DNA from: Pantoea sp. Ap-967
Lineage (GTDB): Bacteria > Pseudomonadota > Gammaproteobacteria > Pseudomonadales > Pseudomonadaceae
NCBI RefSeq assembly: GCF_011752565.1
Contig: NZ_VWXK01000002.1
Location: forward strand, 248,001 to 312,000
Direction of reading: 5' to 3'
Length of the DNA: 64,000 nt
The translations under genes and the position numbers were made by a program. Of this stretch, positions 1 through 8,556 are shown piece by piece (within the stretch, counting starts at the first letter, position 1; every line of letters starts with the position of its first letter). Under the pieces are notes generated by a model. It was not told the origin of the DNA and ran no database searches. It was given only the letters and a program-made list of their open reading frames with translations.

Positions 1-110
1 GTCACGCCTTCACCGGGAATGGCGGTGCCGGCGGGGATTTCGACGCGCGCGACAACGACATTGTCAGCGGCATCGAGGCGAATGACGGGGCTCACTTCAC
101 GGTGACTCAT
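1..110 (-). CDS. UxaA-family hydro-lyase, N-terminal (SAF) part, runs off the window
   Basis: The minus-strand frame starts with ATG at 108-110 and continues past the window edge, so only 36 residues are visible. They begin MSHREVSPVIRLDAADN and continue with VEIPAGTAIPGEG, the pattern of the SAF domain that forms the N-terminus or small subunit of altronate and galactarate dehydratases (UxaA family). It lies 64 bp downstream of the galactarate dehydratase on the same strand and probably ends the same operon. This fits aldarate or aldonate dehydration, but the catalytic domain is outside the window. Confidence 0.7.
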   Translation of the reverse strand, partial: MSHREVSPVIRLDAADNVVVARVEIPAGTAIPGEGV

Positions 111-174
111 GGTGTTTTCCTATGGGTATGTCATACACGGCGATGGCGACAGAAGCGCCACCGCCGTGGCGTGC

Positions 175-1362
175 TCAGGGGCGTTTGCCGAATTCGGCGC
201 TGTGCTGGGTCCAGGCCAGGGCTTGTTCACTGAGGGAGAAACCCAGCCCCGGACGGTTGGGCACCCACATGCGCCCGTCACGCAGCGCCAAGCGCTCGTT
301 GAACATCGGTTCGAGCCATTCGAAGTGCTCCAGCCAGGGCTCTTCCGGATAGGCCGCCGCCAGGTGCAGGTGAATCTCCATGGCGAAGTGCGGCGCCAGC
401 TTCAGGCCCTTGAAGCTGGCCAGGTTCATGATCTGCAGAAATGGCGTAATGCCACCGACTCGCGGCGCATCGGGTTGCACGAAGTCACAGGCGTTGGCGG
501 TGATCAACTGCGCGTGCTCGTTGAAGCTGGTAAGCATCTCGCCGGTGGCGATGGCGGTGTCCAGCGACGCGGCCAAGGCAGCGTGGCCTTCGACGTCGGC
601 GCTGTCCAAAGGCTCTTCGATCCAGGTCAGGTCGAATTGCTCGAGCTTGCGGCAGAAGCGCTGGGCGGTGACTCGATCCCATTGCTGGTTGGCGTCGACC
701 ATCAGCGGGAAGCCTTCACCCAATTGCTCGCGTACGGCCTGCACGCGCTTGAAATCGATGCCGGTGTCCGGCTGGCCCACCTTGATCTTGATGCCGCCGA
801 TGCCGTTGTCCCGGGAGGTCTGCACGTTCTCCAGGACCTTTTCCAGCGGTGTCGACAGGTAGCCGCCCGAGGTGTTGTAGCACTGCACAGAATCGCGGTG
901 GGCACCGAGCAACTTGGCCAGCGGCAGGCCGGCGCGCTTGGCTTTCAAGTCCCACAAGGCGATGTCGAACGGCGCGATGGCCTGGGTGGTCAGGCCGCTG
1001 CGGCCCATCGAGGCGCCGGCCCAGAGCAGCTTGTTGTAGAGCTTGGCGATGTCGTTGGGATCTTCCCCCAGCAGGGTCGGGGCGATTTCCTGGGCGTGGG
1101 CATACATGCCCGGACCGCCAGCGCGCTTGGAGTAACCGAAGCCGATGCCTTCGTGGCCTTCGCGGGTACGGATTTCAGCGAAGATGAACGCGATTTCGGT
1201 CAGCGGCTTCTGCCGCCCGGTCAGCACCTTGGCATCGCTGATCGGCGCACCCAGTGGCAGCACGGTGTAGGACAGCTTGATCCAGGCAATGCTGTCGGTG
1301 GTGGCTGGCCCGGGTTGCAGGGCGGCGATTTTCGGGTCGATGTAGACGTTGCTTTCGATCAT
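175..1362 (-). CDS. L-talarate/galactarate dehydratase (enolase superfamily, 395 aa)
   Basis: Dehydrates galactarate (and L-talarate) to a 5-keto-4-deoxy-aldarate in the cytoplasm. From memory the protein is very close along its whole length to the characterised Salmonella TalrD/GalrD, including SDAKVLTGRQKPLTE, the LLGAHRDSVQCYNTSGG stretch and the C-terminal EFGKRP. Mandelate-racemase-subgroup catalytic residues are visible: K192 and K194 in KIKVGQ, metal ligands D223, E249 and E275, and H325 in APHFAM. The frame is open further upstream, but the ATG at 1362 gives the family length and follows the transporter stop by 27 bp. It lies between the transporter and a UxaA-like gene, an aldarate-use operon. 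Confidence 0.9.
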   Translation of the reverse strand: MIESNVYIDPKIAALQPGPATTDSIAWIKLSYTVLPLGAPISDAKVLTGRQKPLTEIAFIFAEIRTREGHEGIGFGYSKRAGGPGMYAHAQEIAPTLLGEDPNDIAKLYNKLLWAGASMGRSGLTTQAIAPFDIALWDLKAKRAGLPLAKLLGAHRDSVQCYNTSGGYLSTPLEKVLENVQTSRDNGIGGIKIKVGQPDTGIDFKRVQAVREQLGEGFPLMVDANQQWDRVTAQRFCRKLEQFDLTWIEEPLDSADVEGHAALAASLDTAIATGEMLTSFNEHAQLITANACDFVQPDAPRVGGITPFLQIMNLASFKGLKLAPHFAMEIHLHLAAAYPEEPWLEHFEWLEPMFNERLALRDGRMWVPNRPGLGFSLSEQALAWTQHSAEFGKRP

Positions 1363-1388
1363 GGAGTCGTCCTCTGGATCACTGAGCG

Positions 1389-2762
1389 TTAAGGTTTGCC
1401 GGTCAAGTCGGACAGTTGCAGGCGCTGGATGCGGCCAACGATCACCAGGTAGGAGAACGCCGCCAGCAGGCCATGGGCGCCGACATAGATGAGTGCGCTG
1501 TTGAACGAGCCGCTGGAATGCAGCAGGTAGCCGATGACCACCGGTGTGACGATGCCGGCGGTATTGCCCAGTGCGTTGAACACGCCGCCGGTCATGCCGA
1601 TCATTTCCCGTGGGGCGGTGTCGGCCACCACGCTGAAGCCGAGGTTGCCAAAGCCTTTGCCAAAGAACGCCAGGCTCATCACCGCGATCACCAGCCACTG
1701 GGCGTCGACGTAGTTGCACAGCATCATGGTCGAGCTCAACAGCACGCCGGTGATGATTGGCGTCTTGCGGGCAATGCTCAGGGACTTCGTGCGGCGCAAC
1801 AGGTAATCGGAGAAGAAGCCCGACGACACTGCACCGATCAGCCCGCACAGGGCCGGGATGGAGGCCACCAGGCCCGCCTGGAGGATGTCGAAGCCGCGTT
1901 CCTTGACCAGGTAGATCGGGAACCAGGTCACGTAGAACCAGGTAACCGCACTGACGCAGTACTGGCTGATGAACATGCCCAGCAGCATGCGGCTCTTGAA
2001 CAGCAGGCCCACTTCAGCCAATGAGCTACGGCGTTTTTCCTTGGGCAGCGAGGCCTGGGCTTCGAGATCGACCAGCGCTTCGCCCTTGCGCAGGTAGTCG
2101 AGTTCCTCGCCATTCATCTTCGGATGGCTGACCGGCAAGTAGTAGTTTTTCCACCAGATCGCGGCGATAGCAAACCCGACGATCCCCATGACGATGAACA
2201 CGTACTGCCAACCGAAGGCGTAGCAAAGCCAGCCCATGAATGGCGTGAAGAACGCCAGCGAGATGTATTGGGCGCTGTTGAAAATGGCCCCGGCCATGCC
2301 CCGCTCCGCCGACGGGAACCAGGAGGCGATCACCCGGGTCGACGCCGGCCCCACCGGCGCTTCCGCCACGCCCAGCAGAAAGCGCAGGGCCAGCAGCAGC
2401 GGCACGATCATGCCGAGGTAATGCACCAGGCCCATGCACACCGTGAATGCCGACCAGATGCAGATGGCAAGGGCCATGGTCTTTTTCGAACCGAAGCGAT
2501 CGGCCAGCCAGCCGGAGGGAATCAGGAAGATCACATAGGCCCAGCTGAAAATGGAGAACAGATAGCCCATTTCCACCGAGCTGATGCCGAGTTCCTTGCT
2601 CATGTCGGAACCGGCCACCGACAGGGCGGCGCGGTCACCGCTGCTCAGGGCCAGGACCATGGTGATCAAAGCCAGGATCAGGTACCGATAGCGGGTAGCC
2701 GTGGTGGACGCGGCCACGGCGCCGGGGGCAGGCCCGGCGGCGTAGGTGTCGTGGTTGTGCAT
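1389..2762 (-). CDS. MFS transporter, anion:cation symporter family, probably galactarate/glucarate uptake (457 aa)
   Basis: Twelve-helix inner-membrane transporter of the ACS family (GudP/GarP-like). The first helix region carries the family signature SSGDRAALSVAGSDMSKELG, followed by WLADRFGSKK after helix 2. The start at 2762 is chosen because GAGG lies 8 nt upstream and the N-terminus then has family length; an upstream in-frame extension lacks a ribosome site. It is the first gene of the operon with the galactarate dehydratase, and tandem LacI-type operators lie about 105 bp upstream. Aldarate import is inferred from that neighbourhood. Confidence 0.85.
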   Translation of the reverse strand: MHNHDTYAAGPAPGAVAASTTATRYRYLILALITMVLALSSGDRAALSVAGSDMSKELGISSVEMGYLFSIFSWAYVIFLIPSGWLADRFGSKKTMALAICIWSAFTVCMGLVHYLGMIVPLLLALRFLLGVAEAPVGPASTRVIASWFPSAERGMAGAIFNSAQYISLAFFTPFMGWLCYAFGWQYVFIVMGIVGFAIAAIWWKNYYLPVSHPKMNGEELDYLRKGEALVDLEAQASLPKEKRRSSLAEVGLLFKSRMLLGMFISQYCVSAVTWFYVTWFPIYLVKERGFDILQAGLVASIPALCGLIGAVSSGFFSDYLLRRTKSLSIARKTPIITGVLLSSTMMLCNYVDAQWLVIAVMSLAFFGKGFGNLGFSVVADTAPREMIGMTGGVFNALGNTAGIVTPVVIGYLLHSSGSFNSALIYVGAHGLLAAFSYLVIVGRIQRLQLSDLTGKP

Positions 2763-2866
2763 CGCGGTTGCCTCATTGTTTTTATTGGCGTGTTGCAGGG
2801 CCTTGCACCGGCGCCTGCTTTGGATTCTGGCAGCTTGCAGCCCTGCTGGAGAGCTGTTTCCGACCA

Positions 2867-2898
2867 ATGACAGCGTTATCAAATGACAGCGCTGTCAT
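2867..2898. promoter_or_regulatory. Tandem LacI/GntR-type operators between transporter and regulator
   Basis: Two 16-bp elements lie head to tail: ATGACAGCGTTATCAA at 2867-2882 and the perfect palindrome ATGACAGCGCTGTCAT at 2883-2898. The central CG of a 16-bp palindrome is typical of LacI/GalR-family operators. They sit between the transporter start (2762, minus) and the LacI-family gene (3046, plus), so that regulator probably represses the aldarate operon and may autoregulate. The assignment is inferred from position and symmetry. Confidence 0.65.
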
Positions 2899-3045
2899 TT
2901 ATCCTAGGCCTTATTCTGCGCGGGTTGCAAATTGGCATTCCGGTGAAATTCCCATGTACTGGGAATGCTTCAAAAGGGGCAGGAAAGCGTGCGCCGTTCC
3001 GGTAGAATCGACCCACCCGCCACCCCGCCTGCCTTGAGGCTTCGC

Positions 3046-4074
3046 ATGCTGGAAACGTCCGTAATCACCGCCAGCCCGAAACCGGGCCCCGCCACCCTCG
3101 ATGACGTGGCGAAGATGGCCAAGGTTTCGCCCATCACCGTTTCCCGGGTGATCAACCGGCCGGAACTGGTGTCGGAAAAAACCCAGAAAAAGGTACGCAA
3201 TGCCATCCGCAAGACCGGCTATGTGCCGAATATGCTGGCGGGCGCATTGGTTTCACAGCGCAGCCGGCTGGTCATCGTGGTGGTGCCGAACATTGCCAAC
3301 CGGGCCTTTGTCGACACCATCACCCAGCTCGGCCAGCGCCTGGCCAAGGCGCGCTACCAGCTGTTGCTCAGCCAGTCGGACCTGGTGCACAGCAGTGAAG
3401 CGGAATTGATCGACGCGATCCTCGCCCGCCGCCCCGACGGCATCGTACTGACCCGCCAACTGCAAAGCCCTGAAGCACGGGAAAAGCTGATCGCCCGTGG
3501 CATTCCGGTAGTGGAGACCTGGGAGCTGGCGGTGAACCCGATCGACACTGTGGTCGGCTTTTCCCACGAAGCCGTCGGCCAGGCAATGGCCGAGCACATC
3601 ATCGAACGTGGCAACCGCCGCGTCGGCCTGATCTGGAGCGACGACGCCCGTGCCACCCGCCGGCGCCAGGCGTGTGTCGCCACTCTGCACGCAGCCGGCG
3701 CCGAAGTGGTCGCCTGCGAGCTTGAAGCCGTGCCGGTGAACATGGGCCATGGCCGTGAGGCCATGGCCCGGCTGCTGGCGGCGAAGGTGCCGATGGATGC
3801 GGTGATCTGCAGCATCGACCTGCTTGCCCAAGGGGTCATGGCCGAAGCGCAGGCCAACGGCCTGCGGGTGCCTCAAGACTTGGCGGTGATGGGCTTCGGC
3901 AACCTGGAATTCGCCGCGCATACCCACCCACGCCTGAGCACGGTGAATGTCGACGGCGGGCGCATTGGCCTGCGTACGGCGGAACTGCTGCTGCAACGGA
4001 TCGAAGGCAGCCTGGGACGGGGGGAACAGGTGGAGGATGTGGGCTTCAACCTGGTGGTTCGCGAAAGCACCTGA
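3046..4074 (+). CDS. LacI/GntR-family transcriptional repressor (342 aa)
   Basis: N-terminal LacI helix-turn-helix (about residues 16-65: ATLDDVAKMAKVSPITVSRV then the hinge region with PNMLAGALVSQRS), followed by a periplasmic-binding-like effector domain (LVIVVVPNIANRAF onward). It resembles gluconate-type GntR repressors. The ATG at 3046 is chosen over upstream in-frame codons because GAGG lies 6 nt before it and the N-terminus then matches the family. It is divergent from the transporter/galactarate dehydratase operon across the tandem palindromes, so it is probably a local repressor responding to an aldarate or its breakdown product. Confidence 0.88.
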   Translation: MLETSVITASPKPGPATLDDVAKMAKVSPITVSRVINRPELVSEKTQKKVRNAIRKTGYVPNMLAGALVSQRSRLVIVVVPNIANRAFVDTITQLGQRLAKARYQLLLSQSDLVHSSEAELIDAILARRPDGIVLTRQLQSPEAREKLIARGIPVVETWELAVNPIDTVVGFSHEAVGQAMAEHIIERGNRRVGLIWSDDARATRRRQACVATLHAAGAEVVACELEAVPVNMGHGREAMARLLAAKVPMDAVICSIDLLAQGVMAEAQANGLRVPQDLAVMGFGNLEFAAHTHPRLSTVNVDGGRIGLRTAELLLQRIEGSLGRGEQVEDVGFNLVVREST

Positions 4075-4086
4075 GGGCTGCAAGCG

Positions 4087-4347
4087 TCAATTGTCCGCCC
4101 AACGCCGCAACTGCGCCGCCATGTGATCCCAAGCCTGCTCGACTTCGGCCACGCCGAACGCGCGTAGGCTCGAATGCACCCTGCCCTCGCCCACCCAGGC
4201 CCGGGCCACCAGCACCAAGGCCGGCGCCAGCCCGGCAAACGGCCGCGGTGCCGTGCGGGCACGGCAGGTGGCGAGAAAGGCTTCGCGCCGGCTGTTGTCG
4301 ATGTAGGCCTGCATGGCAGGGTCGAGCGGACGGGATAACAAGGGCAA
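4087..4347 (-). CDS. Small protein of unknown function (86 aa)
   Basis: The frame starts MPLLSRPLDPAMQAYIDNSRR and ends AQLRRWADN. I do not recognise a family. It is rich in Ala and Arg, has no signal peptide or membrane segment, and looks mostly helical. It begins 10 bp after the stop of the OprD porin on the same strand, so it is probably the last gene of the uronate operon. Its codon use matches its neighbours. An inner start (MQAYID, residue 12) is possible. No function is assigned. Confidence 0.55.
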   Translation of the reverse strand: MPLLSRPLDPAMQAYIDNSRREAFLATCRARTAPRPFAGLAPALVLVARAWVGEGRVHSSLRAFGVAEVEQAWDHMAAQLRRWADN

Positions 4348-4356
4348 TCCTCCAGG

Positions 4357-5637
4357 TCAGCGCAAGGGCAAGGTATAGGCGATGATTACCCGGTTTTCAT
4401 CACGCCTGCCGGTCGCATCGCCCCGCAGCTCGACGTTGCGCCAGCGCAGCGCGAGGTTCTTCAGGGGCCCGCTCTGGATCACGTAGGTAATGTCCAGGTT
4501 GCGCTCCCATTCGCTGCCGTCCTCACCGGCCACCTTGAAATTGTCGCCCTTCACGTAGCGGGCGAACGCGGTCAGCCCTGGTACGCCAAGGGCAGCGAAG
4601 TCGAGGTCGTAGCGGGCCTGCCAGGAGCGCTCCTGGGCACGGTCGAAGCGCAGCACCTGTACCGCGTTGGGCACCCCGGGCAGGTCGGTGTCGTGGATGA
4701 ACGGCAAGGCGCTGTCACCGGCGTTGTACTGGTAGCCGAGGCGAAACGTTTGCGCGCGCAGGTTGGCGCTGAGCATCGCCGAGGTCATGCGGCTGTCGAG
4801 CTGGCCGGCCTTTTCGCTGCCGGATTCGCCGGTGTCGAGGTAGTTGAGCGTGCCGGAAAGGTTCCAGTCGCCGGCCTTGAGGGTGTGGGTGCCGGTGTAC
4901 AGGGTTTGCTGGTAGACATCCGCCAGGCGACCGGTCCACACCCCCAGCGAGGTCTGCGGCGTGGCGCGCCAGCTGCCACCGAGGTAATCGAAGCGGTCGC
5001 TGAACACGCTGTAGTAATTGCCCACCTGGATATCCCGGGCGCCGGCAAATTCGCGCTGGTTGACCTTGCGCATCTGGCCCAGGCCGATGTCGAGGTTGTC
5101 CAGTTCGCGGATATCCAGCATCGCACCCTCGAAGAACTGCGGCAGCAGGCGTGCGTCGCCGGAACTGACCAGCGGGATCTTCGGGAACAGCCCGCCCACC
5201 TTGAGTTCACTCTTCGAGTACTTGAACTTGACCGCTGCCGTGGCCTCGGAGAAGTCGTCCACCGAGCGCGGATCAGCATTGCGTGGCCCGCCGGCACGGT
5301 CATAGGCCCCCGGCAGCAGGCCGGTGCCGCTGCGCGAGGGCGACGAATCGAGCTTCACGCCAAGGCCTGCGTACACGTCCAGGCCCACGCCGATGGTCGT
5401 GTCGGTGTAACCCGACTCGCCCTTGAGGATGAAGCCCTGGGCCCACTCCTCCAGCTTCGACTGGGCAGGCTTGGTCGAGTCGCGCAGGTCGTGGTTGTAG
5501 TAGAAGTTGCGAAAGGTCAGGTTGGCCTTGCTGTCGTCCAGAAACGCACCCTGAGCATACAGCGGGCCGAGGCCGAGCAGCAGGGACAGGGGTTTTGCAG
5601 CGCGAGCGAAGCCCGCTCCAGTCGAGGAGTGTTTCAT
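4357..5637 (-). CDS. OprD-family outer-membrane porin (426 aa)
   Basis: Substrate-specific 18-strand outer-membrane channel. A signal peptide of about 30 residues (hydrophobic PLSLLLGLGPLYAQGA) precedes the family opening FLDDSKANLTFRNFYYNHD; typical blocks follow (EEWAQGFILKGESGYTDTTIGVGLD, then GGLFPKIPLVSSGDARLLPQ), and it ends with a terminal strand NRVIIAYTLPLR. Downstream of aldose 1-epimerase and the uronate enzymes, it is a good candidate for hexuronate or aldarate entry. OprD substrate cannot be read from sequence alone. Confidence 0.88.
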   Translation of the reverse strand: MKHSSTGAGFARAAKPLSLLLGLGPLYAQGAFLDDSKANLTFRNFYYNHDLRDSTKPAQSKLEEWAQGFILKGESGYTDTTIGVGLDVYAGLGVKLDSSPSRSGTGLLPGAYDRAGGPRNADPRSVDDFSEATAAVKFKYSKSELKVGGLFPKIPLVSSGDARLLPQFFEGAMLDIRELDNLDIGLGQMRKVNQREFAGARDIQVGNYYSVFSDRFDYLGGSWRATPQTSLGVWTGRLADVYQQTLYTGTHTLKAGDWNLSGTLNYLDTGESGSEKAGQLDSRMTSAMLSANLRAQTFRLGYQYNAGDSALPFIHDTDLPGVPNAVQVLRFDRAQERSWQARYDLDFAALGVPGLTAFARYVKGDNFKVAGEDGSEWERNLDITYVIQSGPLKNLALRWRNVELRGDATGRRDENRVIIAYTLPLR

Positions 5638-5676
5638 TGTTGTTGTGCTCTTCTTATAGGTATGTGGGGTGTTGCG

Positions 5677-6546
5677 TCAGCGGTGTTGCCAGGTGAATTC
5701 GAGGGTGGCCTCCAGGTGCTGGCCAGCAGCGAGCTCATGGGTGCCGGTTTCGGCCCAGCTATCGCGTGGCTGGTTGAAGGCATCGGCCAGGTGCGACACC
5801 GGCTCCAGGCACAGGTAGGGGCTGCCGGCCGGGGCGAATGCGACGAAGTGGTTCAGCACTTGGGAAGCCTGAAGGCGCAGGTGGCCATTGGGGTAGTCGA
5901 CACGCAGCCGGCCGTCCCAACGTGACTGGTAATGGGCCAGCGCTTCGCCGCCATCCGCTTCGATCGACCAGTCCCTGGTACCCTCTTGGTACGCGCCGGT
6001 AGCCAGGTACTGCGCGTCGATCTGCCAGTCGCGCCCGGTGCGGTAATGCACGCGCATGCCAGGGTGGCGCTGGAAATAAGGGTGCAACCCGAGGCCGCCT
6101 GGCATGGGTGATTGCCCCAGGTTGATGAGTACCAAGGTGATGTGCAGGCGTGCGCCATCCAGCGCGAAGTGCTGTTCGGCGCGAAACGCCCAGGGCCAGT
6201 GCTCGCCTTGATAATCACAGGCAATGCTCAAGTGATCGCTACGGGTGCCCACCACCTGCCAAGGCTGGGTGTGGGTGACCCCATGCAAGGTATGGGGCAG
6301 TGCTGCCGGATGTGCGGGCAGCACATGCTCGGTGTCGGCGAACTTCAACCGCGCGTTGCGAATGCGGTTGGAGTACGGCATCAGCGGGTAGGCGCCGGCC
6401 CGTGGCCAGTCCAGCGGGTCGAACTGACTAGCGTTGATCGGCAGCAACACATCCAGCCCATCGGCATTGAGCTGGGCGATGCGCCCGCCCCAGGCCGGCA
6501 GCACGCCCAGCGCCCAGGTGGCATTGCTCAGAACCACGGTATGCAT
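5677..6546 (-). CDS. Aldose 1-epimerase family protein (289 aa)
   Basis: Galactose-mutarotase-like beta-sandwich enzyme. Visible features are the N-terminal WGGRIAQLNADGLDVL, the NRIRN motif (YSNRIRNARL), HTLHGVTHTQPW with the catalytic-type histidine, and LGLHPYFQR. The start at 6546 has GGAGG just upstream; longer in-frame extensions are not conserved-looking. Located between the cycloisomerase and OprD genes in the uronate operon, it probably interconverts anomers of the imported uronic acid, since uronate dehydrogenase acts on one cyclic form. The substrate is inferred. Confidence 0.82.
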   Translation of the reverse strand: MHTVVLSNATWALGVLPAWGGRIAQLNADGLDVLLPINASQFDPLDWPRAGAYPLMPYSNRIRNARLKFADTEHVLPAHPAALPHTLHGVTHTQPWQVVGTRSDHLSIACDYQGEHWPWAFRAEQHFALDGARLHITLVLINLGQSPMPGGLGLHPYFQRHPGMRVHYRTGRDWQIDAQYLATGAYQEGTRDWSIEADGGEALAHYQSRWDGRLRVDYPNGHLRLQASQVLNHFVAFAPAGSPYLCLEPVSHLADAFNQPRDSWAETGTHELAAGQHLEATLEFTWQHR

Positions 6547-6627
6547 AGAACCTCCAATGCCCTTTTCAGGCATGCGCAGCCCCTGCCGCCGTGCCGAGGC
6601 ACGGCGGTGAGGCATGAAAGGGTCGGA

Positions 6628-7716
6628 CTAGCGGCGCAAGCGCTCGGCCACTTGCAGGTCGATGTCCAGGCCCAGGCCAGGGCCCTGAGGAATCTGCAGT
6701 TGATTGCCCTGGCGCAATTGCTCCACCGGGTACAACCAGCCAGCCGGCTCGACGAACAGGTACTCCACCTGCGGCACCCGCCGCTGTACGGCGGCCAGGT
6801 GCAGGGTGGCGATCAGGCCAGGGCCGAAGTAGGGGCAGTGCGGCAGAATAACTGCCTCATGCTGCTCGGCCAGGCGGTCGATGCGCAGGCATTCGGAAAT
6901 GCCGCCGACCTTGGTCACACTGGGCTGAATGGAATCCACCGCTGCGGTCACCAGGGCCTGCTCGAACTGCACGGCAGTGCACCAGTTTTCCCCGGCAGAA
7001 ATGTCCACACCCTGCCCGCGCAGGCTGCCCAGGGCAGCGAAGTCCTCGGGCGGGAAGATCGGCTCTTCCAGCCAGGCCAGCTTCAGCTCCGCCAGCGCCG
7101 GCAGCCAATCACGAGTCCCCTGAACGGTCCAGGAACAATTGACGTCGGTGGACAGCGGTACGGCATCGCCAACAGCTCGCCGGCAAGCGCCGATGTCATG
7201 CAGGGTGGCCTCGTGCAGCTTGATGTCGCTGAAGCCCTGCTCCAGTGCCTTTTCGCAAATGGCTGGGGCCACTTGGTCATCGCCGTAGCGCACCAGGCTG
7301 GCGTAGGCCGGCACCTGTTCGCGGTAGGCCTGGCCCAGCAGGCGGTGCAACGGCAGGCGCTGCCGGCGGGCGGCCAAGTCCCACAGGGCGATATCGAGAC
7401 CGGAAATGGCGAACATCGTCACGCCGTAGCGGCCGAACAGGTGCAGGCGTTGCTGCAGTTCCAGGTTCAGCGCAGGAATGTCGGTGACCTCGCGGCCCAG
7501 CACCTGGGGCGCCACCAGCCGGTCGATCAGGGCCTTGGTGGCATCGGCGACGAAGTAGCCAAAGGCCTCGCCCCAGCCAACGTTGCCCAGCTCGTCCTCG
7601 ACTCGCACCAGCACGTTCTCCAGCGTGCGCCAGGCCGAAGGTGTCCCCCCTACCCCACGACCGCCGTCGTGGAAGGGGATTTCGACGATCTGGGTATCGA
7701 TGCGGACGATCTTCAT
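6628..7716 (-). CDS. Mandelate racemase/muconate lactonizing enzyme family protein, aldarolactone cycloisomerase-like (362 aa)
   Basis: Enolase-superfamily enzyme: an N-terminal capping domain then a modified TIM barrel. Metal ligands are visible at D191, E217 and E243 (GENWC), with H293 in LPHCPYFGPG. The base motif is K166-L-H168, not the K-x-K of the other superfamily member in this window (175-1362). It overlaps the uronate dehydrogenase by 4 nt (ATGA), so the two are translationally coupled. The dehydrogenase product is an aldarolactone, and D-galactarolactone cycloisomerase belongs to this superfamily, so opening of that lactone to 3-deoxy-2-keto-hexarate is the likely role. A hexarate dehydratase is the main alternative. 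Confidence 0.75.
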   Translation of the reverse strand: MKIVRIDTQIVEIPFHDGGRGVGGTPSAWRTLENVLVRVEDELGNVGWGEAFGYFVADATKALIDRLVAPQVLGREVTDIPALNLELQQRLHLFGRYGVTMFAISGLDIALWDLAARRQRLPLHRLLGQAYREQVPAYASLVRYGDDQVAPAICEKALEQGFSDIKLHEATLHDIGACRRAVGDAVPLSTDVNCSWTVQGTRDWLPALAELKLAWLEEPIFPPEDFAALGSLRGQGVDISAGENWCTAVQFEQALVTAAVDSIQPSVTKVGGISECLRIDRLAEQHEAVILPHCPYFGPGLIATLHLAAVQRRVPQVEYLFVEPAGWLYPVEQLRQGNQLQIPQGPGLGLDIDLQVAERLRR

Positions 7717-8522
7717 GCTTGCTCCAGAACGCTGGCCAGGGCCACACCGGCATAGGCGCCGCCAACATGGTCACGACCGGAACCGACCGGGGCCATGGCG
7801 TCATAGGCGAGGAAGTTGTCGGCCAGGTGCTCGGCCGCATTGTCCTGCGGCCGGTAACCCAGGGCGCGGGCACGGTTGTTGTGGAACAGCGCCTGAGGAC
7901 ATTCCGACACGCCGTAGACGATCTCGTGGCGCACCTCGGGATGCTCCAGGCCGATCAGTACCAGTTGGGCCAGGTCGCGGGCGCTGGTCCACAAGCGCAA
8001 GCGACGGGCATCGGCAACCTTGGCGTCGGCGTTGCCGATACGCACGATGAACGTGGCCAGCTCGCTGCGCTGGGAGAAGGTCGCGCAGGCTGCTTCGCCG
8101 AACACCTTGCTCAGCGCATAGTAGCTGTCTGGCGCCACCGGGTGGTCGTCGAACTGCTCGGCTGCCTGCGTGGGATACTGGCCAAGCACATGGTGGCTGC
8201 TGGCGAACACGAAGCGCCGCGCCCCGGCGCGCTGGGCGGCTTCGAGCAAGTACAGGGTGGCGTGGTAGTTGGGCTCGACCGTGGCCTGGAACTGGATGTC
8301 GGTGCCGTGGGCACAGGCCAGGTGCAGCACCGCGTCGACACCCTCGCAGGCCTGGCGGACGAAGGCCGGGTCGGTCAGGTCGCCGACCAGGGCGGTTTCA
8401 TTGGCGGCCAGCTCGCTGGCCGGCCGGCGGTCCAGCAGGCGCAGATTGAAGCGCTCGCGCAAGTATGGGCGCAGGGCGGTTCCGACGATACCGGCGGCGC
8501 CGGTGACTAGAAGCGTAGGCAT
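7713..8522 (-). CDS. udh: Uronate dehydrogenase-like NAD-dependent extended SDR (269 aa)
   Basis: Oxidises D-galacturonate/D-glucuronate to the aldaro-lactone with NAD+. The Rossmann motif TGAAGIVG occupies residues 7-14; the catalytic Ser108/Ser109 lie in FASSHH, and Tyr135 and Lys139 in the YALSK motif. FASSHHVLGQYP, PDSYYALSKVFGE and IRIGNAD parallel characterised Pseudomonas/Agrobacterium uronate dehydrogenases, which are the same short length. It is coupled to the cycloisomerase and preceded by an MFS transporter. Another sugar dehydrogenase of the same family is possible, but the operon fits uronate oxidation well. Confidence 0.8.
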   Translation of the reverse strand: MPTLLVTGAAGIVGTALRPYLRERFNLRLLDRRPASELAANETALVGDLTDPAFVRQACEGVDAVLHLACAHGTDIQFQATVEPNYHATLYLLEAAQRAGARRFVFASSHHVLGQYPTQAAEQFDDHPVAPDSYYALSKVFGEAACATFSQRSELATFIVRIGNADAKVADARRLRLWTSARDLAQLVLIGLEHPEVRHEIVYGVSECPQALFHNNRARALGYRPQDNAAEHLADNFLAYDAMAPVGSGRDHVGGAYAGVALASVLEQA

Positions 8523-8556
8523 GGTGTATTCCCGTCAAACGTGGGTAGCAGTCAGT

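Noticed and set aside
109..1392. A long plus-strand open frame opposite the galactarate dehydratase, and many similar long opposite-strand frames elsewhere
   Set aside because: They are shadows of real genes in GC-rich DNA: no ribosome sites, composition unlike proteins, and each is fully covered by a recognisable family on the other strand.
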